Source: JABFRG01 sp038210445
Lineage (GTDB): Bacteria > Myxococcota_A > Polyangia > Polyangiales > Polyangiaceae
DNA length: 64,000 nt
NCBI GenBank assembly: GCA_038210445.1
Contig: JBBQWQ010000001.1
Coordinates: 288,065 to 352,064, forward strand
Direction of reading: 5' to 3'
Part shown: positions 27,501-34,577 of the stretch, one piece after another
How the letters are laid out: every line of letters starts with the position of its first letter
How positions within the stretch are numbered: the first letter of the stretch is position 1
Program-made: the position numbers and the translations under genes
The notes under the pieces: generated by a model
Told to the model about the DNA's origin: nothing
Database searches by the model: none
Seen by the model: the letters and a program-made list of their open reading frames with translations, nothing else

Positions 27501-28748
27501 GCGGCCACCTATGCCGTTGCCAAGCTCGGCACCAAGGGCTCGGTGCCCATGCTGCGTCGGCTGCTCCACGAGGGCACGCCCGAGATGCGCACCTTCGCCG
27601 TGTTCGGTCTCGCGGCGCAGAAGGATCGCAGCGCCCTCGGCGACATCGCGCAGACCGCGCGGGCCCCCGAGAGCGGTACCGTGGCCCGCGCCGCCTCGGC
27701 CTTCGCGCTCGGTGAGCTGCGGGCCGAGAGCGAGCTGCCGCTCCTCTTGTCGCTGGCGCAGGGGAGCGACTTGTTGCCCAAGCGCATGGCCATCCTCGCG
27801 CTGGCCCGCCTCGAGAGCGCATGGAAGGACAAGCGCGTCGCCGAGATCGTCGCGTCGTCGCTCTTCTTGCCGCTCGATGGTCCCACCCGCGTGCGCACTC
27901 TCTCCGAGAAGGTGCGCCAGGCAGCGGTGTTCGCGCTCGCGGCGGGCGGAAAGGGCGGCGGCGAAGTGGATCTCTTGCCCATCCCCGAAAGCCCTGTAGA
28001 TGCCGAGGCCTTCGTGCTCTCGATGGGAAGCGCCAAGGTTCCGGTGAAGGATCGCGCAGCGGCGCTGGTGCGCTTCTCCGGCGTCATCGAGTCGGCAGCC
28101 CTGGCGGCCTCGGCCACTTCGACCGAACGCGCCATGACGCTGCTCGACGGCCTGGGCAACCGCAACGGGGCCCTCGAGCCATTGCTCACCGCCGACGAGG
28201 CCGCGCAGAACCCCGAAGCCCGCGAAGCGGCGCTGCGCATCGGACGAAGCGCCGAAGCCGGCCTCCTGCCGCTCGCCCGTCATCAAGATCCCCAAGTGCG
28301 CGCCCGCGTACTCACGTTCCTCGCGCACTCCGATGCCGACCCGGCGATCCGCACCGTGGCCGAGGCGGTCTCCGACCCCGACGAGCAAGTGGTGCGGCTG
28401 GCCCTGGCCGCCATCGGGCAGTCGGGGCACGGAGGTCGCTCGGTCGACCTGGTGGCCGGCGTCGCCGAGAAGCATCCCAGCTGGCCGGTGCGCATGCTCG
28501 CGGTCGAGGCGCTGGGCAAGCTCGGGCAAACCGGCGGCAAGGAGCGCGCGACTGGAACGCTGCGCGCCGTCGCGGTCAAAGACAGCTACGCGCTGGTGCG
28601 CGAGGCGGCGCTGGTGCAGCTCTCGACCTTCGACGACCGCAGCGCCAAGAGCCTCGCCGAGCAGATGCTGAAGGCCGACGTGGAGCCGCGCGTGCGGAGC
28701 ACCGCCGCCAAAGTCCTCGCCGGCACCCTCAAAGGGGAAAAGATGTGA
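24576..28748 (+). CDS. giant exported TPR-HEAT repeat protein
   Basis: A 1390-residue protein with a signal peptide (to about residue 26), a flexible Gly/Pro/Lys tract (about 28-68, KPGG repeats), about 20 TPR-like units (about 90-840, for example LGGAYKIDGRTDDAVKAYER and HLRLGDRYRSRQDTEKAIVEYR), then HEAT-like repeats to the end (ALGDIAQTARAPESG, RLALAAIGQSGHGG, RMLAVEALGKLG). It is probably a large solenoid scaffold in the periplasm or on the outer surface. Its TGA overlaps the GTG of the next lipoprotein gene, which in turn overlaps tsaD, so the three are co-translated. The start is GTG behind a leaderless-type promoter. Confidence 0.75.
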   Translation: MRRSKLWSVLIVGLATSLAVAPVSAQDFDPKGRKKPGKGQVKPGGGGAKPGGNGGVKPGGAGPKPGGTTPPAGPAKPEGVAATVLIERYTRVVLAQPGSPFPLQRLAQLYRERDGNIVALVKDFEARAAATGDAQYAALVSLGGAYKIDGRTDDAVKAYERSIALKSTDAVAILGLARLHQDRADLAAARTRYEQALALQTVPQDREQTLRTLMTLALDTKDWTAAKGFHDKLVAMGKASLFVKGELGRELFARGEYVRAESEFKDLVNAAQGDNRALGPALKELGRAQAKAGKNPEALATLKRALGASGAEAAVRTEIYEIIAEVYRKDQKLPMLIKDLENEHPSDFQRLKLLGSLYEETGDAPKALATYRRALGANAKDLDLRLKVVRLLQSQGEIDKAIAEYESLVRAAPNNPTFVFELTEALLQRGDRARALRVLTEVESRAGSDEEVLSRLADFYGRIGESDKSVKVLTRLSQMNSGDPSHLVDLGDRYYQDGNVALAVSTWKRILTTVTPRAKALSALGDVYLEHDMSAEALASFREAVQLDKENVGYKKQLAGALERTRAMPAARAIWEEIAQKAKDTNDRVLARESRTRIVTLWSLEKSLESHLPQLITKFGAKRPDVEAGRTLAECQLHLRKLADAEGTLRKVIELAPGDGESYLALERVLIQQSSADPAHPRSEKIAEAIAVLEKLVAVEPKRALELYDRMARYAQQIYRDDDAIKYAARAVELNPENAEGHLRLGDRYRSRQDTEKAIVEYRAAIAKNDRLFQVYFQLADLLLAKGGADEADLLFRRVLRGAPDDELVARAARLAMQIHVGRGTLESLEQELLPLAIGNPQRPIFRRLLVEVYGNLTFSLVRRTRVGTGKDAEEARAQLAQIGARAIKPLLDALSDTDVGQQRIAIDVLSYVQNKNAGASLFSFATGNGDTPLRTRAMLACGALKDPALLPRYEGLLFPKSSDVSSVATDQVAVAATYAVAKLGTKGSVPMLRRLLHEGTPEMRTFAVFGLAAQKDRSALGDIAQTARAPESGTVARAASAFALGELRAESELPLLLSLAQGSDLLPKRMAILALARLESAWKDKRVAEIVASSLFLPLDGPTRVRTLSEKVRQAAVFALAAGGKGGGEVDLLPIPESPVDAEAFVLSMGSAKVPVKDRAAALVRFSGVIESAALAASATSTERAMTLLDGLGNRNGALEPLLTADEAAQNPEAREAALRIGRSAEAGLLPLARHQDPQVRARVLTFLAHSDADPAIRTVAEAVSDPDEQVVRLALAAIGQSGHGGRSVDLVAGVAEKHPSWPVRMLAVEALGKLGQTGGKERATGTLRAVAVKDSYALVREAALVQLSTFDDRSAKSLAEQMLKADVEPRVRSTAAKVLAGTLKGEKM

Positions 28749-29239
28749 CGCTCGCGCGCGCCTTGCCCCGGCTGGTGCTGGGAGCCCTTCCTTTGCTCGC
28801 CGCATGCAACGATCTCTCGGAGTACTCCTCGGGCAAGGGGCACTACGAAGGAACGGTCACGACCGGCACGTTCGTGCGCGCCGGTTTCGACGACATCGCC
28901 CGGGCGTGCGTGAAGCTCGACACCGATCGCCTGCAAGATCTCCCGGGCACCATCGGCACCTCCGACGGCCGCATCCCCAAAGACACGCCGCTGCGCCCGA
29001 TTCCGCAGAGCTACCACGACCCGGTCTCCACCTTGAACTTCGGCAGTGAGCGCGAGAAGAGCCTGCTCTACGCGGCGCGCACCAAAGATGGCAGCGACGC
29101 CTTCGTCTTCGTCTCGCTCATGAAGGGCGGGTCCATCGAGGTCCGCGTCCTGCGCGGGGCACCCACCGCGGCCGGTCCTGGCGATCAGCTATTTGGTGTA
29201 TTTTCCATGCAAAAGGACCGCGGCGAGTGCTCGTTCTAG
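28745..29239 (+). CDS. small lipoprotein coupled to tsaD
   Basis: A 164-residue lipoprotein. The GTG at 28745 overlaps the preceding stop (GTGA) and gives the signal TLARALPRLVLGALPLLAAC. The mature domain (YEGTVTTGTFVRAGFDDIARACVKLD, then FGSEREKSLLYAARTKDGSDAFVFVSLMKGGSIEVRVLRG) is beta-rich with two cysteines, of no recognised family. Its last 13 bases overlap the start of tsaD. The context suggests it works with the preceding TPR/HEAT scaffold. Confidence 0.65.
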   Translation: MTLARALPRLVLGALPLLAACNDLSEYSSGKGHYEGTVTTGTFVRAGFDDIARACVKLDTDRLQDLPGTIGTSDGRIPKDTPLRPIPQSYHDPVSTLNFGSEREKSLLYAARTKDGSDAFVFVSLMKGGSIEVRVLRGAPTAAGPGDQLFGVFSMQKDRGECSF

Positions 29240-30276
29240 CCATCGAGTCGTCGTGCGACGAAACCGGCGCCGCGCTGGTCGACGAGGACGGGAACATTTT
29301 CTCCGACGTTGTGCAGAGCCAGGTGGCGCTCCATGCCGAGTACGGCGGCGTGATCCCGGAGCTTGCCTCGCGCGATCACCTGCGCAACATCGGCTTCGTG
29401 GTGGAAGAGGCGTTCGCCAAGGCGGGGCGCACGCTGGCCGACGTCGACGGCATTGCCGTCACGCACCGGCCCGGTCTGGTGGGCGCGCTCCTGGTGGGCG
29501 TGCAGGTGGCGAAGGGGCTGGCTTGGGCCAGCGACAAGCCGCTGGTGGGCGTCGATCACCTGGTGGGGCACCTGCTCGCGGTGTTCCTTCGCGACCATGG
29601 TCCCGAACGCATGCGACCGGCGTTTCCCTTCGTCTCGCTGCTGGTCTCCGGTGGCCACACCGCCATCTACCGGGTCGACGGTCCGAGCGTGGCCGAGATT
29701 CGCGAGCTCGGCGCCACCCGCGACGACGCCGCCGGCGAGGCTTTCGACAAGGTGGGCAAGCTCCTCGGCCTCGGATATCCGGGCGGACCGGTCATCGATC
29801 GGCTCGCCGCCACCGGCAACGATCGCGCGGTGCCGTTCAAGATTCCGGTCGTCACCGAGTATGAGTTCAGCTTCTCCGGCATCAAGACCCAAGTGTCCTC
29901 GCACGTGCGCGAGCACGGCGTGCCGAGCTCGCCCCAAGGCATGGCCGACCTGTGCGCGAGCTTCCAGCGCACGGTGGTCGAGACCCTGACCCGCAAGCTC
30001 TTCGCCGCCGCCAACAAGGAAGGCGTCGCCTCTGTGGTGGTCGGCGGCGGCGTGGCGGCCAATCGCGGCCTGCGCGCCCGCGTGCACGAAGAGGCGGAAA
30101 AACGCGGCATGCAGGCCTTCATTCCACCAGTTGTACACTGCACCGACAACGCCGCCATGATCGGCTACGCAGGCGCCATGCGCCTCCTGCGCGGCGAGCG
30201 CGATCCCTGGGACCTCGTCGCCCAGAGCGTCACCGCCCTCCCACGCACCACGCGCAAAGGCGGCGGCCGCCGCTAA
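29227..30276 (+). CDS. tsaD: tRNA N6-adenosine threonylcarbamoyltransferase TsaD
   Basis: A 349-residue ASKHA-fold enzyme that, with TsaB/TsaE, transfers the threonylcarbamoyl group from TC-AMP to A37 of ANN-decoding tRNAs in the cytosol. Signatures are LAIESSCDETGAALVD at the N-terminus, YGGVIPELASRDH, VDHLVGHLLAVF (metal-binding His pair), VSGGHTAIYRV, GEAFDKVGKLLGLGYPGGP, SGIKTQ and CTDNAAMIGYAG. Length is standard. The start is GTG inside the end of the preceding lipoprotein gene. This essential gene thus sits at the 3' end of a surface-scaffold operon; an extra internal promoter is likely but not seen. Confidence 0.97.
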   Translation: MLVLAIESSCDETGAALVDEDGNIFSDVVQSQVALHAEYGGVIPELASRDHLRNIGFVVEEAFAKAGRTLADVDGIAVTHRPGLVGALLVGVQVAKGLAWASDKPLVGVDHLVGHLLAVFLRDHGPERMRPAFPFVSLLVSGGHTAIYRVDGPSVAEIRELGATRDDAAGEAFDKVGKLLGLGYPGGPVIDRLAATGNDRAVPFKIPVVTEYEFSFSGIKTQVSSHVREHGVPSSPQGMADLCASFQRTVVETLTRKLFAAANKEGVASVVVGGGVAANRGLRARVHEEAEKRGMQAFIPPVVHCTDNAAMIGYAGAMRLLRGERDPWDLVAQSVTALPRTTRKGGGRR

Positions 30277-30285
30277 TCGCTCTGC

Positions 30286-30319
30286 CTCCCCTCTCACGAA
30301 GTGGCACGAAGTGGTGACG
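30286..30319 (+). repeat. 34-bp direct repeat, copy 1
   Basis: Begins CTCCCCTCTCACGAAGTGG and ends GTGGTGACG. Identical to copy 2 at 30571-30604. Each copy contains an internal 10-bp tandem (CACGAAGTGG twice). Confidence 0.85.
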
Positions 30320-30570
30320 TGCGTATCTGGTGCGCGCGATGGTGCCGAGCGCCGGAGGGCGCGGTGCGACGCCGCGCGGATGCCGGGCTACGCGAGCCGC
30401 CTGTGGTGCGCGGAGTGAGCGGCGTCCAGGGCATGCAGGTGAGTTTCGAGGCGGGAGCGCTTGGAGGACTGCCTCAAGCGCCGCATTGAAGTGCGCGGCT
30501 TTGAAGGCGGCGTCCACGTACGCCCGGCCCCGTCGCGTCGTCGCCCCCGCCGCCGGCTCTGCGTGGTCTC

Positions 30571-30604
30571 CTCCCCTCTCACGAAGTGGCACGAAGTGGT
30601 GACG
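30571..30604 (+). repeat. 34-bp direct repeat, copy 2
   Basis: Identical to copy 1, in the same orientation and directly abutting the minisatellite. The pair brackets about 250 bp. Confidence 0.85.
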
Positions 30605-30692
30605 GTGAGAGGGCCTGGGTGAGAGGGCCTGAGGGAGAGGGCTTGGATGAGAGGGCCTGGGGGAGAGGGCTTGGATGAGAGGGCCTGGGCGA
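30605..30692 (+). repeat. minisatellite of GAGAGGGC(C/T)TG units
   Basis: Six degenerate 14-15-bp units with the core GAGAGGGCCTG or GAGAGGGCTTG (for example TGAGAGGGCCTGGG), head to tail. The array is purine-rich on the plus strand. Confidence 0.8.
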
Positions 30693-30831
30693 GGGGACAC
30701 GTATGGCGGTCAATGTATTATGCATTCATAACGTGCCGGACGCGGACGTGCGGGGCTCGGGACGAAGAGTGCAGCGGGCTCCCGCTGACCTTGCGAAGGC
30801 GCGCAAAGGGGCCGGGGAGTGCGTATTCGCC

Positions 30832-31239
30832 TCAGCGGTGCCAGTGCCCGCGCACGTATACGTGAACGCGCGGTCCACGGCGCTCCCAGTGACCGGGGGA
30901 CCAAACGTGGGCCGGACGCCCGTGGGTCCACCTGCCGCCGTGCCAGACCCATCGTCCGCCGTACCAGCGCCAGCGGCCGCCGACCCAGACGTACGTGGTG
31001 TCCGGCGCCGGAGGTTGCGTCTCTGCCTGCGGCGGAGGTGGCGCTTGGTCGGTGTCTGCCGTCTCGTCGGCCTCTTCGTCGCCTCCCTGCGCCGACTGCG
31101 CCGACTGCGCCGATTGCACCACGACCACCCGTCGCGGCGCGCAGCCCACGGCAAGAACCATCGCGAGCCCCGCGAGGCCCACGAGCGCTGCTGGCGCCGC
31201 TGGCGCCATACTGGGAAACCTACGAGAGAAAAGAAGCAT
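30832..31239 (-). CDS. WXXGXW-repeat lipoprotein
   Basis: A 135-residue lipoprotein. The signal ends at VLAVGC. A short QSA-repeat and acidic/Pro linker (about 40-80, from a 9-bp DNA repeat) leads to a C-terminal block of aromatic-basic repeats: YVWVGGRWRWYGGRW, then WHGGRWTHGRPAHVWSPGHW and VYVRGHWHR. This matches the YXWXXGXW/BcpO-related small lipoproteins, whose function is unknown. The HVYVRG segment is encoded over a perfect 12-bp palindrome, CACGTATACGTG (30853-30864). The gene runs toward the repeat spacer. Confidence 0.8.
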   Translation of the reverse strand: MLLFSRRFPSMAPAAPAALVGLAGLAMVLAVGCAPRRVVVVQSAQSAQSAQGGDEEADETADTDQAPPPPQAETQPPAPDTTYVWVGGRWRWYGGRWVWHGGRWTHGRPAHVWSPGHWERRGPRVHVYVRGHWHR

Positions 31240-31271
31240 GGTCCGTTCCGAAGCAAGGGCCGGACCGGCGC

Positions 31272-31405
31272 TCAGGGTCGTGCGGCGCGCCGGTATCCTC
31301 CGGGGGGCGTGCCGGTCACGCGTCCGAAGGCCCGGTTAAACGAGATGGCAGAGTCGTACCCCACCTGGTTCGCCACCTCGGCGATGGCCACCCCCGTCCA
31401 GAAGG
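31272..31405 (-). pseudogene. remnant of an AraC-family regulator (C-terminal HTH)
   Basis: Reading the minus strand from about 31405 to a TGA at 31272-31274 gives about 44 residues: VAIAEVANQVGYDSAISFNR, then AFGRVTGTPPGGYRRAARP. This is the second HTH and closing signature of AraC/XylS regulators (compare the intact copy ending near 21060). No upstream AraC sequence exists: the homology stops where the GST gene begins on the other strand. It is therefore a 3' fragment left by deletion or rearrangement. Confidence 0.8.
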
Positions 31406-31414
31406 CCACACCCG

Positions 31415-32131
31415 ATGAAGCTGTACTACACCCCTGGCACCTGCTCGCTCTCTCCCCACATCGTCGCCCGTGAGCTGGGCATCGATCTCACGCTGGTGAA
31501 GGTCGACCTCGGCACCAAGAAGGACGGCCGCGACTTTTCCGCCATCAACCCCAAGGGCTACGTTCGGGTGCTGGAGCTCGACGACGGCACGCGGCTCACC
31601 GAGGGCCTGGCCATCGTGCAATACCTGGCCGACCAGAAGGCCGAGGCCGGGCTCGCACCGGCAACGGGCACCTTCGAGCGCTATCGCCTCGCCGAGATGC
31701 TCGCGTTCATCGCGACCGAGCTCCACAAGCCCTACGCCCCGTTGTTTCGGCCGGGCGCAGGCAAGGAAGAGAAGGCGGCGAGCGTCGCCCACCTGAAGAA
31801 GCGCTACGCCACCATCGAGCGGCAGCTCGCCAGCGGCACCTGGCTCTCCGGCACCTTCAGCATCGCCAACGCCTACCTGTTCGTGGTGACCAGCTGGGCG
31901 GCCATGGTGAACGTGGAGCTCACCGAGTTTCCCAACCTGCGCGCCTTTCAGGCCCGGGCCCTGGCGCGTCCGGCGGTGCGCGCCGCGCTCCAAGCCGAAG
32001 GCTCGCCGCCGCCGCGTGACCCACAAAACGCCGGCGGCGCGAGCTTTCGAGGCCCGCGCCGCCGGTTTCACGAAGTCGCAGCTCAGTGCTTTTTGGGAGC
32101 GCCGTGCTTGTTGTCGTGCTTCTTGTGGTGA
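31415..32131 (+). CDS. glutathione S-transferase, apparently frameshifted at the 3' end
   Basis: A GST of the bacterial beta-type (GstA-like), which conjugates glutathione to electrophiles in the cytosol. The thioredoxin-fold N-terminus is MKLYYTPGTCSLSPHIVARE with the Cys10 typical of beta-class enzymes, then VRVLELDDGTRLTEGLAI (cis-Pro region altered). The helical domain includes ANAYLFVVTSWAAMVNVE. The frame should end near residue 200 (ALQAEG). Instead it continues with about 40 unrelated residues into the convergent gene. One extra base after position 32000 would give EGLAAAA and a TGA at 32017, the normal family ending. This is a sequencing error or a real frameshift. Confidence 0.8.
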   Translation: MKLYYTPGTCSLSPHIVARELGIDLTLVKVDLGTKKDGRDFSAINPKGYVRVLELDDGTRLTEGLAIVQYLADQKAEAGLAPATGTFERYRLAEMLAFIATELHKPYAPLFRPGAGKEEKAASVAHLKKRYATIERQLASGTWLSGTFSIANAYLFVVTSWAAMVNVELTEFPNLRAFQARALARPAVRAALQAEGSPPPRDPQNAGGASFRGPRRRFHEVAAQCFLGAPCLLSCFLW

Positions 32132-33747
32132 CCGTTGTGCTTGCTGGCGGGCTTGGCGTCGCCTTCGGCCTTGTCGTCGGCTGCGCCGGCTTTGCCCAGC
32201 ACCACCTCGAGAATGTCCTTCTTGGCGCGCACCACGTAGGGCGGGACGCCGTCCTTGAACGTCACGTTGACCTCGACGCCATTGCCGTCGTTGACCACCT
32301 TGGTGGCGCCAATGCGCTTGTCTTGCTTGCTGATGGCGCCGCCCGAGGTGAGCGATTTGCGCTTGGGGATCACCACGGTGAAGCCGGTCGGCTGCATGGC
32401 GCCCTGAATGCGCTCGATGTTGCCGTCCATCTTGATGTGAATGACGTTGCCGTGGCTCACGTTGCCGTGGCCGAAGGGAACGGGCTTGCCCTTCTTGGCG
32501 GGGTCCGCCGGCGCGTCGCTTGCTTCGTCGTCGGCACCGGGCGAGCCCATGCCGAGCTGGTCGGGGACCATCGAATGCGCGCCGCCCGCCGCGGCGATCG
32601 GCTGCGGAAGCGAGAGCGACTGAGGAAGCGGAGCTTGCGGCGCGCCGGAAGCGGTCTTGCTGCTGCCTTCGGCCGCAGCGATGGCCGCCGGGTCCTTGGT
32701 CGAAGGCTCCGACTTGTGGAGTCCGGCGTAGGCGAGCGTGCTCGCAAGGAGCACGGCGCCTGCGATGGCCAGACGTCGCTTGTGCTTCTTGGCGAAGGCG
32801 AGGGCCGGCTGCGGCGCCTCGGCGACGGTCTCTTCTTCTTCCTTGCTGGAGCGCACCACGCGACGGCCGCTGGCGTGCAGACCTCCGCCCGGCGGCAGCG
32901 AGGTGGTGCGCCGCGGAGCCGCCGCTTCAGGCTTCTCGCGCCGCTTTTGCATGAACGCGCTGACCGACTCCTTGGCCTTGGAGGCCATGCCGAGCAGGGC
33001 AGGGGTGACCTTGGCCATGGTGCGAGCGACCGGGCTCTTCATAGACTCGACTTCGAGATCCGGAGCAGACGCCGCACGGGCTTCGTGCTCGCCGCCGATG
33101 ACGCTGGGCTCCGGCGTAGACTCCTTGCGCAGGTCGCTGCGCACGTCGTCCGCGCTGTCTTCCTGGTCGGCGTACTTCATCGAGACGACTAGCTGCGGAA
33201 CGCGCGATTGCGGATCGAGCTCGACCTCGACGTTGCGAATCTGCGCCGGGCGCTTCTGGCCACTCGCTGCGTCTTCAAGCTCCAGCTCCTTGCCAACTTG
33301 CAAGAAGCCGAGCTCGCTGAACGCGGTGACGCGCGCACCGTGCGAGTCCTTCACCCGAGCGCGCATCGGCGAGCCGAGGCCGTCGATGTGGAGGCGAATT
33401 TTGGTACCGGCCATGCGACCGCCGCTCTCGGCGAGCACGCGACCGAGAATCTCTTTGCTCTCCGGGTCCAGGTTGGTGAACTGGATGCCGAACTCGCCGC
33501 CTTGGTCGGCGTCGTGCTTCCAGATGACCATCCCTTCGGAGACCACGGTGTTCTTACCGATTTCGAACCGGCAAGAGATGGGCTGTCCGAGGTCGGGCAA
33601 ATACGCGGTCCGAAGGTGCATTCCTTCGCGCGAGATGTCCACCGCTTGAGCCTCGAAGGCGTCGCCCGTCGTGCCGCCGACCTCCACGAGAGCGTCGAAC
33701 GGGACACGCGTTGCGCCGGAAGAACGACGATCCGCTGAACTTTGCAT
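32083..33747 (-). CDS. PilZ-domain membrane protein with AMIN-like C-terminus
   Basis: A 554-residue protein; GGAGGT precedes the ATG at 33747. Residues about 8-110 are a PilZ-like barrel (ATRVPFDALVEVGG, AVDISREGMHLRT, FGIQFTNLDPESK) that could bind c-di-GMP; a second barrel-like stretch spans about 120-200. A helix near 325-345 (RRLAIAGAVLLASTLAYAGL) crosses the membrane. The C-terminal domain (about 430-530; IERIQGAMQPTGFTVVIPKR, VEVNVTFKDGVPPYVVRAKK) resembles AMIN modules of peptidoglycan-targeting and secretin proteins. A His/Lys-rich tail closes it. It may couple c-di-GMP to the cell wall or pili. The PilZ RxxxR motif is not obvious. Confidence 0.7.
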   Translation of the reverse strand: MQSSADRRSSGATRVPFDALVEVGGTTGDAFEAQAVDISREGMHLRTAYLPDLGQPISCRFEIGKNTVVSEGMVIWKHDADQGGEFGIQFTNLDPESKEILGRVLAESGGRMAGTKIRLHIDGLGSPMRARVKDSHGARVTAFSELGFLQVGKELELEDAASGQKRPAQIRNVEVELDPQSRVPQLVVSMKYADQEDSADDVRSDLRKESTPEPSVIGGEHEARAASAPDLEVESMKSPVARTMAKVTPALLGMASKAKESVSAFMQKRREKPEAAAPRRTTSLPPGGGLHASGRRVVRSSKEEEETVAEAPQPALAFAKKHKRRLAIAGAVLLASTLAYAGLHKSEPSTKDPAAIAAAEGSSKTASGAPQAPLPQSLSLPQPIAAAGGAHSMVPDQLGMGSPGADDEASDAPADPAKKGKPVPFGHGNVSHGNVIHIKMDGNIERIQGAMQPTGFTVVIPKRKSLTSGGAISKQDKRIGATKVVNDGNGVEVNVTFKDGVPPYVVRAKKDILEVVLGKAGAADDKAEGDAKPASKHNGHHKKHDNKHGAPKKH

Positions 33748-33932
33748 CTTGAACCTCCACGGGTACCGGAGGGCACCACAGCGGTGAGAACCGCATACCC
33801 TGGCTGTAAAGGGCCCTCGCAATGTGGGCCAAGTTTTCACGTCGATGAACCGCGCAAGTTTCTCGGCGCGCCGGCGTTCTCGCGCCACGCAGAGGTTGCA
33901 AATCGCGCGAAACAAGCCAAAGCTTGGGGGGT

Positions 33933-34577
33933 ATGAGCTTGGACGACGCCCTGGCGGCGCTGCCGATTTTTCCCCTTCCTCGCGTAACGCTCTTTCCGGG
34001 AACGGAGCTTCCGCTGCACATCTTCGAGCCGCGCTACCGGCAGATGCTCGAAGACTGCCTGGCGACCCATCAGTCGATGGCGGTGGGCACCCTGCGCGAG
34101 GACGCCGAAGGCGAGCCGCACGGCGAGCCGCAGGTGCATCGCATTGCCGGCGCTGGCGTCGTTACGCGTTCGGAGAGGCTCGCCGACGGTCGCTTCAACA
34201 TCGTGCTGTTGGGCAAGGCACGCGTGGTCCTCGAGGAGCTCCCGCTGCAGGGCGCCTATCGTCGGGCCAGCGCGCGCGTGCTGCACGACCTCGAAGCGCC
34301 GGTCTCCAACGCCGACCGCTCTGCACTCATCTCCCTGGCAGCGCGCTTCGCCGACATCGCGCGCAAGCTCAATCCCCGCTTCTCGGTCGACATTCCCGCG
34401 CTGGCCTCGGCCTCCGAGCTCTCGGACTTCGTGACCGCACACTTCGTCCTCCATCCGGACGCGCGGCAGGCGCTGCTGGAGACGCTCGACGTGGGCGCGC
34501 GCGTCGCGCACCTCATCGACATCCTTTCGTCGCAGGTGGCGTACTCGTCGCGCCCGAAAGAGATGACGCTGCATTGA
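33933..34577 (+). CDS. Lon N-terminal (substrate-binding) domain protein
   Basis: A roughly 214-residue standalone LON substrate-binding domain without ATPase or protease parts. The signature PIFPLPRVTLFPGTELPLHIFEPRYRQM-type segment lies at residues about 10-37, with VGTLRE, GAGVVTRSERLADGRFNIVLLG and a C-terminal helical bundle (RQALLETLDVGARVAHLIDIL). Such proteins (YcaO-neighbour/Impact-like) are of unclear function, possibly substrate adaptors. GGGGGG precedes the ATG; a TTG at 33924 is an alternative. Its stop overlaps the start of the Rieske gene. Confidence 0.85.
   Translation: MSLDDALAALPIFPLPRVTLFPGTELPLHIFEPRYRQMLEDCLATHQSMAVGTLREDAEGEPHGEPQVHRIAGAGVVTRSERLADGRFNIVLLGKARVVLEELPLQGAYRRASARVLHDLEAPVSNADRSALISLAARFADIARKLNPRFSVDIPALASASELSDFVTAHFVLHPDARQALLETLDVGARVAHLIDILSSQVAYSSRPKEMTLH

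Larger units (their letters stand above)
30277..30831. other. repeat-rich intergenic region without a gene
   Basis: This 555-bp spacer holds two copies of a 34-bp direct repeat about 250 bp apart, a 14-15-bp minisatellite, and a TGYANNNTRCA word at 30714. The sequence between the direct repeats has coding-like bias in several frames but no convincing start or domain; it may be a decayed insertion. No RNA gene was recognised. Confidence 0.6.

Noticed and set aside
25719..28805. 1028-residue minus-strand open frame opposite the TPR/HEAT gene
   Set aside because: Low-complexity shadow of clear TPR/HEAT repeats on the plus strand.
30296..30319. Sigma-54 (-24/-12) promoter suggested by TGGCAC in the 34-bp repeat
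   Set aside because: The -12 TTGC element is absent at the required spacing.
30388..30582. Possible remnant gene between the 34-bp repeats
   Set aside because: No start, no recognisable domain, and several frames look equally coding; kept only as a remark on the spacer.
30286..30604. CRISPR-like spacing of the two 34-bp repeats
   Set aside because: Only two copies, 250 bp apart, with no regular spacers and no cas genes.
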